NCBI GenBank assembly: GCA_934630735.1
Contig: CAKTWK010000023.1
Location: 1 to 30,979 of the forward strand
DNA: 30,979 nucleotides
Direction: 5' to 3'
Source of the DNA: an uncultured Collinsella sp.
Lineage (GTDB): Bacteria; Actinomycetota; Coriobacteriia; Coriobacteriales; Coriobacteriaceae
Part shown: piece after piece, positions 6,492 to 15,020 of the stretch
Layout of the letters: the number at the start of each line of letters is the position of its first letter
Position numbering within the stretch: position 1 is the stretch's first letter
Translations under genes and position numbers: made by a program
Notes under the pieces: model-generated
What the model was told of the DNA's origin: nothing
Databases searched by the model: none
Seen by the model: only the letters and a program-made list of their open reading frames with translations

Positions 6492-7409
6492 TTAGTTGGA
6501 CTCGCCCACCAGGGCGCGGCAGAAATCTTTGGCGTTAAACTCCTGCAGGTCATCGACCTGCTCGCCCACGCCGATGCGCAGGATCGGGAGCTTGAGCTTC
6601 TCGGCCACGGCCATGGCGATACCGCCCTTAGCCGTGCCGTCGAGCTTAGTCATGATAATACCGTCCAGGCCCAGCGCCTCGTTAAACTCGAGCGCCTGGT
6701 TCAGACCGTTCTGACCAGTGGCGGCATCGATCACAAGCACGACCGAGACGGGCATAGGGCCGGCGGCCATATTGGCGGCGCGCTTACGCGTCACGTTGAC
6801 CACCTTGGCGAGCTCGCGCATGAGCTCGGGGCTCGTGTGCAGACGGCCGGCGGTATCAATGAGCACGAGGTCGCTGCCGCGCTTATCGGCCTCGTCGAGC
6901 ACGTCATAGCACACGCTCGCCGGATCGGAGCCGCGGTCACGCTTAATGACGGGGACGCCGGCGCGCTGGCCCCACACATCGAGCTGCTCGATGGCGGCGG
7001 CGCGGAAGGTGTCGGCCGAACCGATCACCACGTTCTTGCCGCGGGCGGCCATGGCGCTCGCAATCTTGCCGACCGTGGTGGTCTTGCCGGCGCCGTTGAT
7101 GCCGACAAACAGCACGCAGCTCGGCGTATCGGAAAACGGATCGCGCTCAACAGGCACAAAATGGCCCTCGAGCTGCTCGGCCAGGGCGCGGCGAAGCTGC
7201 GGGGCGGTCTTGAGGTTCTTCTTGGCCGCGGCGTCGCGCAGGTCATCGGAGACCTGAATGGCGACCTCGGCACCCATGTCACCCATGACGAGGGTGTCCT
7301 CAAGGTCCTCCCAAAAATCCTCGTCGACCTCGCCGCCAAAGTAGAAGACCTCGTTGAGGGCCTCGCGGCTGCGCTCGAGTCCGCGCGAGAGTGCGTCAAA
7401 GAATCCCAT
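6492..7409 (-). CDS. ftsY: Signal recognition particle receptor FtsY
   Basis: This is the SRP receptor GTPase at the cytoplasmic membrane, the partner of the Ffh encoded directly downstream. The 305 residues contain a short NG core without the long acidic A domain of E. coli FtsY, as in many Gram-positives. P-loop GINGAGKTT is near 102, followed by SADTFRAAAIEQL, LIDTAGRLHT, TKLDGTAKGG and the C-terminal GVGEQVDDLQEF closing motif. The start MGFFDALSRGLERSREAL gives an amphipathic membrane-binding helix. ATG 7409 overlaps the smc stop by one base (TAATG), implying translational coupling. ffh follows after ten bases, so receptor and particle protein are produced from one message. Confidence 0.96.
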   Translation of the reverse strand: MGFFDALSRGLERSREALNEVFYFGGEVDEDFWEDLEDTLVMGDMGAEVAIQVSDDLRDAAAKKNLKTAPQLRRALAEQLEGHFVPVERDPFSDTPSCVLFVGINGAGKTTTVGKIASAMAARGKNVVIGSADTFRAAAIEQLDVWGQRAGVPVIKRDRGSDPASVCYDVLDEADKRGSDLVLIDTAGRLHTSPELMRELAKVVNVTRKRAANMAAGPMPVSVVLVIDAATGQNGLNQALEFNEALGLDGIIMTKLDGTAKGGIAMAVAEKLKLPILRIGVGEQVDDLQEFNAKDFCRALVGESN

Positions 7410-10400
7410 TATGCATTCACGACCTTTCCGGTTTCGCGATCGAGTTTTTGCGAGACGACGCGACTGACGCCGTCGGCTTGCATCGAGACGCCGTAGAGAA
7501 CGTCAGCATCCTCCATAGTACGGCGCTGATGCGAGATTACCAAGAGCTGCGTATCGGAACGCAGCACATCGAGGGCGCCGATGAGCTTGGACAGGTTGGC
7601 GTCGTCGAGTGCCGCCTCGACCTCGTCCAGCACATAGAACGGCACCGTGCGCGTACGGTATACGGCAAAGAGCAGGGCGAGCGCCGTCAGGCTCTTCTCG
7701 CCGCCCGACATGAGCATCATCTTGGTGATGCGCTTGCCGCGCGGCTGCGCCACGACCTCGATGCCCGTCTCGGCCGGATGCTCGGGGTCGGTCATCTCCA
7801 AATGTGCCTGGCCGCCCGGGAAGAGCATGGCGAAGATCTCGCGGAAGTTCGCATCGACCTTCTCAAAGGTCACCAGGAAGGCCTTACGCATCTTACGGTC
7901 GATCGCCACGGTAATCTTGGTGAGCGCCTTGCGCGCGCTCTCAAGATCGGCCAGCTGCTCCTCGATGTAATCGGCACGGCGCTTGAGCTGCTCGTACTCC
8001 TCCATGGCGACCTGGTTCACAGGACCCAGGTTGTTGATCTGGCGCACGAGTTGGTTAAGCTCGCGCTCGGCGGCATCGCGATCGGTGGGCGCCGGCAGCA
8101 TGAGCGCTTCCTCGAGCACCGTGGTACCGTCGGCGGTGATGGCCTTGATGGCAGCCTCGACCTGCACCTCGAGCTTGCCGCGCGCCACCTTGAACTCATT
8201 TTGCGTCGTGGCGGCAACATCGACCCTCTCTTTGGCGCGGGCGACCTCGGTCTTGGCGTCCTCGATGGTCTTCTTAAGCGAAGCCGAGTCCGCCTCCTCA
8301 AGCGATGCCTGATCGCGCAGGCGCGCAGCCCAGTCCGAGGCGCGCTCCAACAGGGCAGAATAGCGCTCATGCATGGGATCGACGCGAAGGCGCAGCAGCT
8401 CGAGCGAGCGTGAGGCCTGACGCGTCCCGCGGATACGACGGTCGATACCCTCAAGGCGATGCTCCAGATCGGGCACGCGGCCCTTCAGCGAACGCAGGCG
8501 CTCGCTCGTCTGAGCCAGGCGCACCTTAGCGTCGGCGAGCTTACCGGCGGCCTCGGAGTCATCGCGCCGAACGCGATCGAGATCGTCGTTGGCCTCGGCA
8601 ATCTGCAAGCCCAAGTCGCTCGCCTGTGCACGGGCCTCGTCACGTGAACGGGTAAGTTCATCCACGCGCGGACGTGCGGCACGTACGGCCTCGGCAGCCT
8701 GCTCGCGGCGCTTGGAGATGCGTACGCGCTCGACCTCGGCATTGTTGGCGCTTTGCTCCAAGCGGCCGATCTCGGAGAGTAGCGAGCGGCGCTCGCCCTC
8801 AAGACGAGCAATCTCGCCGGCGGCATCGCCCTCAGCGGCACGCGCCTCCTCGACGGCCGCATTGGCCTCAACGACCTGATCCGACACATGCTCAAACACG
8901 GCAGCCAGATCGGGCTCCAGGCCCTCCAACTCACGAATACGACGTTTGCGCTCCAGGGCACCCGAAGCCTCGCCGGCATCGAGCCCCACGCGCACCAGAC
9001 CACCACAGCTCACGCGGGCGCCATCGGGCGTCACATAGGTCACGCCGTCAACGACGGGCGCGGACAGCGCGGCAGCCAAGTCACCGACCACAAAATAGCC
9101 GCCGAGCAATGCCTCGACGACCGGACCGTAGCCCGCACGCACGGACAGGCGGTCAACAAGACGGGTACCGGCGGCACCCTCGGCGGCCGCAGAGCCACTC
9201 ACGCCGCGCGCCACAAGCAGCGCCTCGCCCGAGGCCTTCTTTTGGTCCAGAGCCGCACGACCGGCACGCTCAAGTGCAGCAGCGTTATCGAACAACAGGG
9301 CATCGATATCGCCGGCGAGCAGTTGCTCAACCAGGCCCTCGAGCTCACGAGGAGCCTCGAGCACATCTCCCAGACGGCCCGAGACGTCGTCGCCCAGCGC
9401 GCCCACCAGACGGCTTACGAGCGGCGAGCTGTCGGCCATGCGAGCATCGAGCTTCTTTTGGCTCGCGAGCTCCGAGCGCACCTCGGACAGCTTGTTGCGA
9501 GCCTCGCTCTCGCGGGCGCGCAGGTCCTTGAGGGCAGCGCGCGCTGCCTCGGTGGCCTCGCGCGCATCGCTCTGGGCCTGACGAGCCGCCTCAAGGGCGC
9601 TCTCAAGCTCCTCAGCACGGTCGCGGCGGCTCTCAAGCGATGCCGTGACCTCCTCGAGCTGCTCATCGATCTGCTCCAGGCGCGAGGCATACATGTTGTC
9701 CTCGACCTCGGCGTTGCTCATCGAGTCCTTCACCTTGGCGAGCTCGAGCGCGGCATTATCGGCAACGCGCTGCACATCGCGCTGCTCGCGCGTAAGCTGC
9801 GAAATCTGATTGTCGAGCGCAACGCGGCGCTCGTGAAGTTCGGCGGCGGCAGGACCAGCGGCGTCGACGTCCTCCTGGGCCTGCATATGCGCGCCGGTCA
9901 CTTCCTCGAGCTGGGCGCGTGCGTCCTCGAGCTCCTCGACCACGCGACGACGCTGATGCTCGGAGCTCGAGATCTGGCCGCGCATGTCGGACAGGCGCGA
10001 CACCATGTTGTGGCCCTTTTCCTCGAGCAGACGCATGTCGGAGTTAATGCGGCCGACCACGTCTTGCATATGGCGGCGCTGCTCGCCCAGATCGCCCACA
10101 AACAGGCCCTTTTCCTCGAGCATAACCTGGAGCTTCTCGAGCTCGCGCTCCTTTTCGCCCAGGCGATATTGCGCAAGCTCAAGCTCGGCGGCGCCCTCCT
10201 TAGAGCGGCTCTCCAGGTCGTTCCACTGCGATTGCAGCGAACGCAGCTCGTCGACAGCCAGCATCTGCGTAAGCTCGTTCGCGCGCGAGGACAGCTCTTT
10301 GTACTTGCGCGCGCGATCGACCTGACGCTCCAGCGGCCGCAGCTGACGGGCGATCTCCTTATTGATGTCGCGGGCACGGGTCAGGTGCTCGTCCATCGAC

Positions 10401-10945
10401 TTGATCTTTTTGAGCGCACGCTCCTTGCGGCGCTTGTGCTTGGAGATGCCGGCAGCCTCCTCAATAAGGGCGCGGCGCTCCTCGGGGCGGCTCTGCAAAA
10501 TGGCATCGAGCTTGCCCTGGCTGATGATGGAATGCGTATCCTTGCCCAGTCCCGAATCGTGCAGGATGTCCTGGATGTCCATCAGGCGGCACGGGCTCGA
10601 GTTGATGAGGTACTCACTTTCGCCCGAGCGGTACATGCGGCGGGTGATAGCCACCTCATCAAAGTCGACAGGCAGCATATGGTCCGAGTTATCGAGCACC
10701 AGCGTGACCTCGGCGACACCCACCGGCTTACGCGCCGACGAGCCCGAGAAGATGACGTCCTCCATGGCCTGGCCGCGCAGCTGCTTGGCGCTCTGCTCGC
10801 CCAGGACCCACAGAATCGAGTCGGAGATGTTCGATTTTCCCGAGCCGTTGGGACCGACGATGACGGTTAGGCCCGGCTCAAACGTCATATGGGCGCGGTC
10901 GGCAAACGACTTGAACCCTTTGAGCGTGAGGGACTTGAGATACAC
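7409..10945 (-). CDS. smc: Chromosome segregation ATPase SMC
   Basis: This is the condensin subunit that compacts and helps separate sister chromosomes together with ScpA and ScpB, which are not in this window. The 1178 residues show the complete family plan: an N-terminal head with MYLKSLTLKGFKSFAD and Walker A GPNGSGKSN near 33, a long coiled coil, and a hinge domain about 512-670. The returning coiled coil leads to the C-terminal head with ABC signature LMSGGEKSLTAL near 1077 and Walker B VLDEVEAALDD near 1105. GTG 10945 has GAGGAA upstream and gives the canonical N terminus. It lies ten bases after rnc, and its stop overlaps the ftsY start. Long antisense open frames across it are codon-bias shadows. 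Confidence 0.97.
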   Translation of the reverse strand: MYLKSLTLKGFKSFADRAHMTFEPGLTVIVGPNGSGKSNISDSILWVLGEQSAKQLRGQAMEDVIFSGSSARKPVGVAEVTLVLDNSDHMLPVDFDEVAITRRMYRSGESEYLINSSPCRLMDIQDILHDSGLGKDTHSIISQGKLDAILQSRPEERRALIEEAAGISKHKRRKERALKKIKSMDEHLTRARDINKEIARQLRPLERQVDRARKYKELSSRANELTQMLAVDELRSLQSQWNDLESRSKEGAAELELAQYRLGEKERELEKLQVMLEEKGLFVGDLGEQRRHMQDVVGRINSDMRLLEEKGHNMVSRLSDMRGQISSSEHQRRRVVEELEDARAQLEEVTGAHMQAQEDVDAAGPAAAELHERRVALDNQISQLTREQRDVQRVADNAALELAKVKDSMSNAEVEDNMYASRLEQIDEQLEEVTASLESRRDRAEELESALEAARQAQSDAREATEAARAALKDLRARESEARNKLSEVRSELASQKKLDARMADSSPLVSRLVGALGDDVSGRLGDVLEAPRELEGLVEQLLAGDIDALLFDNAAALERAGRAALDQKKASGEALLVARGVSGSAAAEGAAGTRLVDRLSVRAGYGPVVEALLGGYFVVGDLAAALSAPVVDGVTYVTPDGARVSCGGLVRVGLDAGEASGALERKRRIRELEGLEPDLAAVFEHVSDQVVEANAAVEEARAAEGDAAGEIARLEGERRSLLSEIGRLEQSANNAEVERVRISKRREQAAEAVRAARPRVDELTRSRDEARAQASDLGLQIAEANDDLDRVRRDDSEAAGKLADAKVRLAQTSERLRSLKGRVPDLEHRLEGIDRRIRGTRQASRSLELLRLRVDPMHERYSALLERASDWAARLRDQASLEEADSASLKKTIEDAKTEVARAKERVDVAATTQNEFKVARGKLEVQVEAAIKAITADGTTVLEEALMLPAPTDRDAAERELNQLVRQINNLGPVNQVAMEEYEQLKRRADYIEEQLADLESARKALTKITVAIDRKMRKAFLVTFEKVDANFREIFAMLFPGGQAHLEMTDPEHPAETGIEVVAQPRGKRITKMMLMSGGEKSLTALALLFAVYRTRTVPFYVLDEVEAALDDANLSKLIGALDVLRSDTQLLVISHQRRTMEDADVLYGVSMQADGVSRVVSQKLDRETGKVVNA

Positions 10946-10955
10946 GGTTCCTCGC

Positions 10956-11681
10956 TTAAACAGGCTTCTTGTTGAGAATCACGCCGTTAGTGGTGTAACC
11001 CATGCGGTCGAGCGCCTCGAGCGCAGCGGCTCCCTCGGCTTCCTTCTTGGAGGAACCGGTGCCGCGGCCCTGGCGAATACCGTCGATAAGTACCACGGCG
11101 GTAAAGGTGGGCGCATGCGCGGGGCCCTCGGAGCCAACGAGCTTGTACGCCGGAGGCTCGTGGCCGTCGGCCTGCACGCACTCCTGCAAAAACGACTTGG
11201 GGTTCGCGGGGTGCTCGGCACGCTCGGAAGCCAGGTGCGGCTTAAGCGTACGGTGAATGAACTCCGCCGCCGCATCCCAGCCGGCATCCAGATACAGCGC
11301 GCCGACGAGCGACTCGTAGACGTTCTCGAGCGCCGAATGCAGGCCGCGCGCGCCCGTACCGGTCTCGGAGGCACCAAAGATGATGATGTCGTCGATGCCC
11401 AGCTCATGGGACACCTCGGACAGCGTGGCACCCGAGACGAGCGACACCTTTAGGCGCGTAAGCTTGCCCTCGTCAAACTCGGGATAGGATTCAAAGAGCG
11501 AACGGGCAACCACGGCGCCCAAAATGGAATCGCCCAAAAACTCAAGGCGCTCATAGCTCGCCGAGACGGGCTGACCTTCCACGGCAGAGGGGTGCGTGAG
11601 CGCCGCGCGCAGCAGCACCTTGTTATTGAACTCGTGGCCCAGGATTTCCTGGGCGCGCGCGAGTCGTTGAGATAAAGCCAA
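10956..11681 (-). CDS. rnc: Ribonuclease III
   Basis: This double-strand-specific endoribonuclease processes rRNA precursors and some mRNAs. Of 241 residues, 1-155 form the catalytic domain with signature ERLEFLGDSIL (E47, D51), and ENVYESLVGALYLDAG contains the essential E123. The C-terminal dsRNA-binding domain starts at NPKSFLQECVQADG and ends near EALDRMG. At the position of E. coli D114, a metal-site Asp, this protein has N120. The start is a TTG at 11681, supported by AAGGAGG eight bases upstream at the end of acpP and by the family N terminus. acpP ends only three bases upstream and smc follows after ten. The order acpP-rnc-smc-ftsY is common in Gram-positive bacteria. Confidence 0.95.
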   Translation of the reverse strand: MALSQRLARAQEILGHEFNNKVLLRAALTHPSAVEGQPVSASYERLEFLGDSILGAVVARSLFESYPEFDEGKLTRLKVSLVSGATLSEVSHELGIDDIIIFGASETGTGARGLHSALENVYESLVGALYLDAGWDAAAEFIHRTLKPHLASERAEHPANPKSFLQECVQADGHEPPAYKLVGSEGPAHAPTFTAVVLIDGIRQGRGTGSSKKEAEGAAALEALDRMGYTTNGVILNKKPV

Positions 11682-11684
11682 GAC

Positions 11685-11927
11685 TTAGGCCTCCTTGGCG
11701 TTTTCAATAGCGTCGACAGCGTCGGCGACAGAGTTGAGCGACAGCAGGGTCTCGTCATCGATCTCGAGGTCGAACTCGTCCTCGATGGCCGTCACCAGCT
11801 GCAGACGCTCGAGCGAATCGGCATCGAGATCGTCGAAGGTGGTCTCGTCGCTAATGTCGGCGACATCGACGCCCAGAACGTCAGCGGCGACTTCGGCGAT
11901 CTTATCGAAGATTTCGGAGCGGTCCAT
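11685..11927 (-). CDS. acpP: Acyl carrier protein
   Basis: An 80-residue acidic protein that carries growing fatty acyl chains on a phosphopantetheine arm. The attachment serine is in the DSL motif of LDADSLERLQLV, and the four-helix length and strong negative charge fit the family. ATG 11927 has GAGAGGAAG upstream. It is the first gene of the acpP-rnc-smc-ftsY-ffh run, 124 bases downstream of plsX, whose product uses acyl-ACP. Its product is also the substrate carrier for the fatty acid kinase route encoded further up (fakA). Confidence 0.96.
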   Translation of the reverse strand: MDRSEIFDKIAEVAADVLGVDVADISDETTFDDLDADSLERLQLVTAIEDEFDLEIDDETLLSLNSVADAVDAIENAKEA

Positions 11928-11998
11928 AGCGCTTCCTCTCGTATTGCGTGAACATCAACGCGCTGGCGCCGCAAGCGCAGCGCCAAGACACGGTTTTG

Positions 11999-12004
11999 AT
12001 TCTA
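11999..12004 (-). promoter_or_regulatory. Weak -10 candidate upstream of acpP
   Basis: The minus strand reads GGGGTAGAAT about 70 bases upstream of the acpP start. No clear -35 is visible. A GC-rich imperfect hairpin around 11961-11984 lies in the leader. acpP may also be read through from plsX. Confidence 0.3.
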
Positions 12005-12051
12005 CCCCACGACGCAGGCCGCGAGGCACATAACAGCGCTCTAACTCGCTC

Positions 12052-13071
12052 TTATAAAACGATACCGTCCATAGAGCTGGCGACGTTCTCGACAAGCCCG
12101 GCGCGCACGGCCTCCGCCGCGGCGAGCGTACCGTTTTTGACGGCCTCGACCGAGGTGGCACCGTGGCCGATCAGGACCACGCCACGCAGGCCCAGCAGAA
12201 TGGCGCCGCCTTTAGCATCGCCCGAGAGCTTTGCCTTGATCTCGCGCATCTGCTTTTTGATGAGCAGCGCGGCAATCTTGGTGCCGAGCGAAGACATAAA
12301 GACACCCTTGAGCTCCTGCAGCAAAAATTTGGCAGCGCCCTCGGTGGCCTTGAGTGCGATGTTGCCCGACATGCCGTCGGCAACCACGACGTCAAAATTG
12401 CCCGACGTAAGATCGGTGCCCTCGCAGTTGCCCACAAAACCGGGAACAGCGGCCTTCATGGCTGGGAAGCACGACTTGGTGAAGTTGGAGCCCTTCTCGT
12501 CCTCGGTGCCGTTGGCAAGCAAGCCCACGCGGGGATGCTCAATGCCCAAAACCACACGGGCATAGGCGCTACCCATCTGGGCAAAACGCACCATGTCGTC
12601 GACCTCGACATCGGGGTTAGCGCCCATGTCGCAGAGGACCGTCAGGCCGCCGGCGCGGTTGGGCAGTGCATTGGTGAGGCACGGACGCACCGGCTGCTTC
12701 TTACCCTCGGCCTGATAGCGAAACGGCGTCACGTAGGCGGTAGCGGCAGCGGTCATGGCGCCGGTGGAGCCGGCAGAGAAGAACGCGTCCGCGTTACCCT
12801 TCTTGATAGCGCGGCAGGCAAGCACGATCGAGGACCTGCGCTTGGTCATCACGGCTCGAATGGGATCGTCATCCATGGCGATGACATCGGGCGCCTCCAA
12901 GGCCTCAACGCGAGCGTGAGCCGCGGCAAAGGGGTTCACGATCTCTGCGGGACCGACGGCCAAGACCTCGATATCGGGATCCGCCGCAAGCGCCGCCTCG
13001 ATACCGTCGAGGACAACCTGTGGCTTCTCGTCTCCACCCACAACGTCTACACAAACGCGAACGTTACTCAT
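12052..13071 (-). CDS. plsX: Phosphate acyltransferase PlsX
   Basis: Converts acyl-ACP and phosphate into acyl-phosphate, the donor used by PlsY for the first step of phospholipid synthesis. The 339 residues begin VRVCVDVVGGDEKPQVVLDG, a variant of the usual VDAMGGDxxP start. They include SAGSTGAMTAAA, LCDMGAN, the LLANGTEDEKGS loop and VVADGMSGNIALKATEG. ATG 13071 is chosen because AAGGAG ends seven bases upstream. The in-frame ATG 13077 would leave only one base after that site. rpmF lies upstream, separated by a terminator-like hairpin with a T-run (13089-13118), so plsX is probably made at a lower level than L32. acpP follows after 124 bases. Confidence 0.95.
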   Translation of the reverse strand: MSNVRVCVDVVGGDEKPQVVLDGIEAALAADPDIEVLAVGPAEIVNPFAAAHARVEALEAPDVIAMDDDPIRAVMTKRRSSIVLACRAIKKGNADAFFSAGSTGAMTAAATAYVTPFRYQAEGKKQPVRPCLTNALPNRAGGLTVLCDMGANPDVEVDDMVRFAQMGSAYARVVLGIEHPRVGLLANGTEDEKGSNFTKSCFPAMKAAVPGFVGNCEGTDLTSGNFDVVVADGMSGNIALKATEGAAKFLLQELKGVFMSSLGTKIAALLIKKQMREIKAKLSGDAKGGAILLGLRGVVLIGHGATSVEAVKNGTLAAAEAVRAGLVENVASSMDGIVL

Positions 13072-13088
13072 ATACATGCTCCTTATAC

Positions 13089-13118
13089 AAAAATGGCCGA
13101 CTCATTGAGCCGGCCATT
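13089..13118 (-). terminator. Terminator/attenuator hairpin between rpmF and plsX
   Basis: On the minus strand, AATGGCCG and CGGCCATT (plus coordinates 13092-13099 and 13111-13118) form an 8-bp stem with an 11-base loop. TTTTTGT follows directly. Termination would occur just before the plsX ribosome binding site. A second small hairpin, GTTCC-AGTT-GGAAC, lies upstream at 13122-13135. Confidence 0.7.
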
Positions 13119-13158
13119 GTGGTTCCAGTTGGAACGGCATCGCATCCAGAGTATACAG

Positions 13159-13338
13159 TTACTCGGTAACGATAACCTCGCGGTCCTTGTAGAAACCGCA
13201 GCTGGGGCACACGTGGTGCGGGAGCTTAACAGCACCGCAACGGGGGCACGTGGACTGAGCCGCAGCCGAGATCTTCATGTTGGCGGAACGGCGGGTGTGA
13301 GTGCGGATACGACCCTGCTTTTGTTTAGGTACGGGCAT
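13159..13338 (-). CDS. rpmF: Large ribosomal subunit protein bL32
   Basis: A 59-codon gene. It begins MPVPKQKQGRIRTHTRRS, typical of bL32 N termini (MAVPKxKxSxxRxxxRR). It ends with a zinc ribbon of two CxxC pairs (CPRCG at 31-35 and CPSCG at 44-48), followed by KDREVIVTE. ATG 13338 has AAGGAAGG at a good distance. DUF177 upstream and plsX downstream are the classic neighbours of rpmF. The two intact CxxC motifs mark the zinc-binding form of the protein. Confidence 0.96.
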   Translation of the reverse strand: MPVPKQKQGRIRTHTRRSANMKISAAAQSTCPRCGAVKLPHHVCPSCGFYKDREVIVTE

Positions 13339-13388
13339 AGTGACCTTCCTTATGAACTATCCAGTGTGGCGATTACGCGCAAGTAGCG

Positions 13389-13397
13389 ATACTACCA
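13389..13397 (-). promoter_or_regulatory. Extended -10 candidate upstream of rpmF
   Basis: The minus strand reads TGGTAGTAT about 50 bases upstream of the rpmF ATG, in the 64-base gap after DUF177. It could give rpmF an internal promoter. There is no clear -35. Confidence 0.3.
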
Positions 13398-13402
13398 CAG
13401 TT

Positions 13403-13957
13403 TTACTCGTCAAGCTTGAGATTCTTTAATGCTGCAAATGGATTTTCCGTGGCAGCGGCCCATTCGGCCTCTGCTTGAGCGGCGCAATCGCATTGCTCGA
13501 CGTTGAGATTGATGCCGCAAGTGGGGCATAGGCCGCGGCAATCGGGCTTGCACAGGACAACGAACGGCGTGTCCATGACGACCGCGTCGTTGATGGGCTC
13601 ACCCAGATCGACGATGCGATCCTCGCCCAGCAGCTCGTAGCCATCTTCGTAGGCCTCGGGGTCCTCGGGCTCGTTAAAGAGATAGAATTCCTCGATCTCA
13701 CCGGCAATATCAAACGAAGCGGGCTCCAGGCAACGGTCGCACTCACCGGTTGCGTGCGCGCGGACCATGCCCGTAAGCAGAACACCGGTGCCGGCATTGG
13801 TAAAGACCACATCGTAGTCAATGCCGTCCTGTAGCTGGTACTCCTTCTCGCCCACCGTATAGGTGGCAACATCGACCTTGCCGGTCAGCGGGTACGAGTC
13901 TCCGGGAAACTCGAGCTGCTCGGAAAGATCAACGGTAACGCTCGGGAACTCAGCCAT
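13403..13957 (-). CDS. DUF177 (YceD) family protein
   Basis: A 184-residue protein of the DUF177/YceD family, nearly always encoded next to rpmF. Family members have been linked to 23S rRNA accumulation in plants and bacteria. Visible features are the ATGECDRCLEP motif in the middle and a Cys cluster near the C terminus (CKPDCRGLCPTCG followed by CDC), which looks zinc-binding. ATG 13957 overlaps the stop of the upstream coiled-coil gene by one base (TAATG), so translation is probably coupled. A longer open frame to 14008 would run into the neighbouring gene and lacks family similarity. The exact biochemical role is not known from sequence. Confidence 0.88.
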   Translation of the reverse strand: MAEFPSVTVDLSEQLEFPGDSYPLTGKVDVATYTVGEKEYQLQDGIDYDVVFTNAGTGVLLTGMVRAHATGECDRCLEPASFDIAGEIEEFYLFNEPEDPEAYEDGYELLGEDRIVDLGEPINDAVVMDTPFVVLCKPDCRGLCPTCGINLNVEQCDCAAQAEAEWAAATENPFAALKNLKLDE

Positions 13958-14454
13958 TACCACTGACCATTCTGCTGGGCGGCACCCTCGTTGAGCTGCT
14001 GACGGCAACGGGTGACGGTGCCGGTCAGGCTCTTGAGGTTCTCCTCAAGGTGCGTAAAGACCTGCTCGGCGTAGTCCTCGGCGGCATAACGCGTCTCGCG
14101 CTCATACTGCTGGGCACGGTCGCGAATATCGTCGGCCTGCTGCTGCGCTAAGCGAACGATTTCCTGCTCACCGGCAATGGTGAGGGCCTGCTGCTGAGCA
14201 TCGGCGATGATGGAATCGGCCTGAGCGGCGGCGGAAGCCATAAGCTCCTCACGCTCCTTGAGGATACGGCGGGACTTCTGCCATTCCTCGGGATAGCTCA
14301 TGCGAATCTCGTCGAGGATGTTAAAGAAGACGTCGGCGTCGATAACCTTCATCTGGGCGTTCTTGCCGAACGGCGTCTTAGCCTCTTCGATGAGCCCCTC
14401 GAGCTCGTCGACAAGACTCACAATCCTGTCGCCAGGAAAATTCTCGCCCGGCAT
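13957..14454 (-). CDS. SepIVA/DivIVA-like coiled-coil protein
   Basis: A 165-residue, Ala/Gln/Glu-rich protein that is mostly alpha-helical, with a long predicted coiled coil from about 45 to 150. There is no membrane segment or enzyme motif. Its place between coaD and the DUF177-rpmF pair matches the mycobacterial SepIVA gene (Rv2927c), a DivIVA-family protein involved in septation and envelope growth. Function is inferred mainly from that synteny and the coiled-coil character. ATG 14454 is supported by AAAGGAG just upstream; further upstream in-frame starts lack a site. Its stop overlaps the DUF177 start. Confidence 0.65.
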   Translation of the reverse strand: MPGENFPGDRIVSLVDELEGLIEEAKTPFGKNAQMKVIDADVFFNILDEIRMSYPEEWQKSRRILKEREELMASAAAQADSIIADAQQQALTIAGEQEIVRLAQQQADDIRDRAQQYERETRYAAEDYAEQVFTHLEENLKSLTGTVTRCRQQLNEGAAQQNGQW

Positions 14455-14489
14455 CCGGTCTCCTTTCATAGGTAACATATCATCGTGTT

Positions 14490-14498
14490 AGTTTACCA
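14490..14498 (-). promoter_or_regulatory. Extended -10 candidate for the sepIVA-DUF177-rpmF-plsX run
   Basis: The minus strand reads TGGTAAACT in the 68-base gap after coaD. An A/T tract (14515-14520) lies about 20 bases upstream. A short TAACA/TGTTA inverted repeat lies just downstream of the box, around 14472-14490. Confidence 0.35.
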
Positions 14499-14522
14499 CA
14501 TGCCACCAGGCATTAAAAAACG

Positions 14523-15020
14523 TCACGAAAAGCGATGTTTGAGCGCCTTGACCACATTGGGCGGAACAAAATTAGAGACGTCGCTACCGAGCGAGGCAAT
14601 CTGGCGAACCACCGAGCTCGAGATATAACCGTACTGCGGCGCACTCATGACAAAGATGGACTCCAGCTCGTTATCCAGGCGGTAGTTGAGGTCGGCCTGC
14701 TGCAGCTCGTACTCAAAGTCGGTCATGGCACGCAGACCCTTGACCACGGCTCCTGCTCCCTGTTCGCGGGCAAAATCGACCAAAAGGCCGGTGAAGGGCA
14801 GCACCTCGACGCCGTCAATTTCACCGAGCGCCTCACGTGCCAGCGCCACGCGCTCGTCGAGCATAAACGTGGTGCCGACGCCGTTTTTGCCCTGCGACTC
14901 GGCAACGGCCACGATCACGCTGGGAAAGATGCGGCGGGCGCGGCGGATGACGTCGATATGGCCAAACGTGATGGGATCGAAAGTGCCCGGGACAATCACG
15001 CGGTTGATGGTGTCATTCAT
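14523..15020 (-). CDS. coaD: Phosphopantetheine adenylyltransferase
   Basis: Catalyses the penultimate step of coenzyme A synthesis, joining AMP from ATP to 4'-phosphopantetheine. The 165 residues contain the nucleotidyltransferase motif GTFDPITFGHIDVIRRA (TFGH at 18-21), KGLRAMTDFEYE, and the ISSSVVRQIA motif near the C terminus. Length is normal for the family. ATG 15020 has GGAGG six bases upstream; a longer open frame to 15074 lies entirely inside rsmD. The start overlaps the end of rsmD by eight bases, indicating coupled translation. The rsmD-coaD pair is widely conserved. Confidence 0.95.
   Translation of the reverse strand: MNDTINRVIVPGTFDPITFGHIDVIRRARRIFPSVIVAVAESQGKNGVGTTFMLDERVALAREALGEIDGVEVLPFTGLLVDFAREQGAGAVVKGLRAMTDFEYELQQADLNYRLDNELESIFVMSAPQYGYISSSVVRQIASLGSDVSNFVPPNVVKALKHRFS

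Noticed and set aside
8888..10870. A 660-codon plus-strand open frame opposite smc
   Set aside because: It lies fully antisense to a complete, well-conserved SMC gene. High-GC codon bias opens such frames, and the translation resembles no family.
13072..13077. ATG 13077 as the plsX start
   Set aside because: Only one base separates it from AAGGAG; ATG 13071 has proper spacing.
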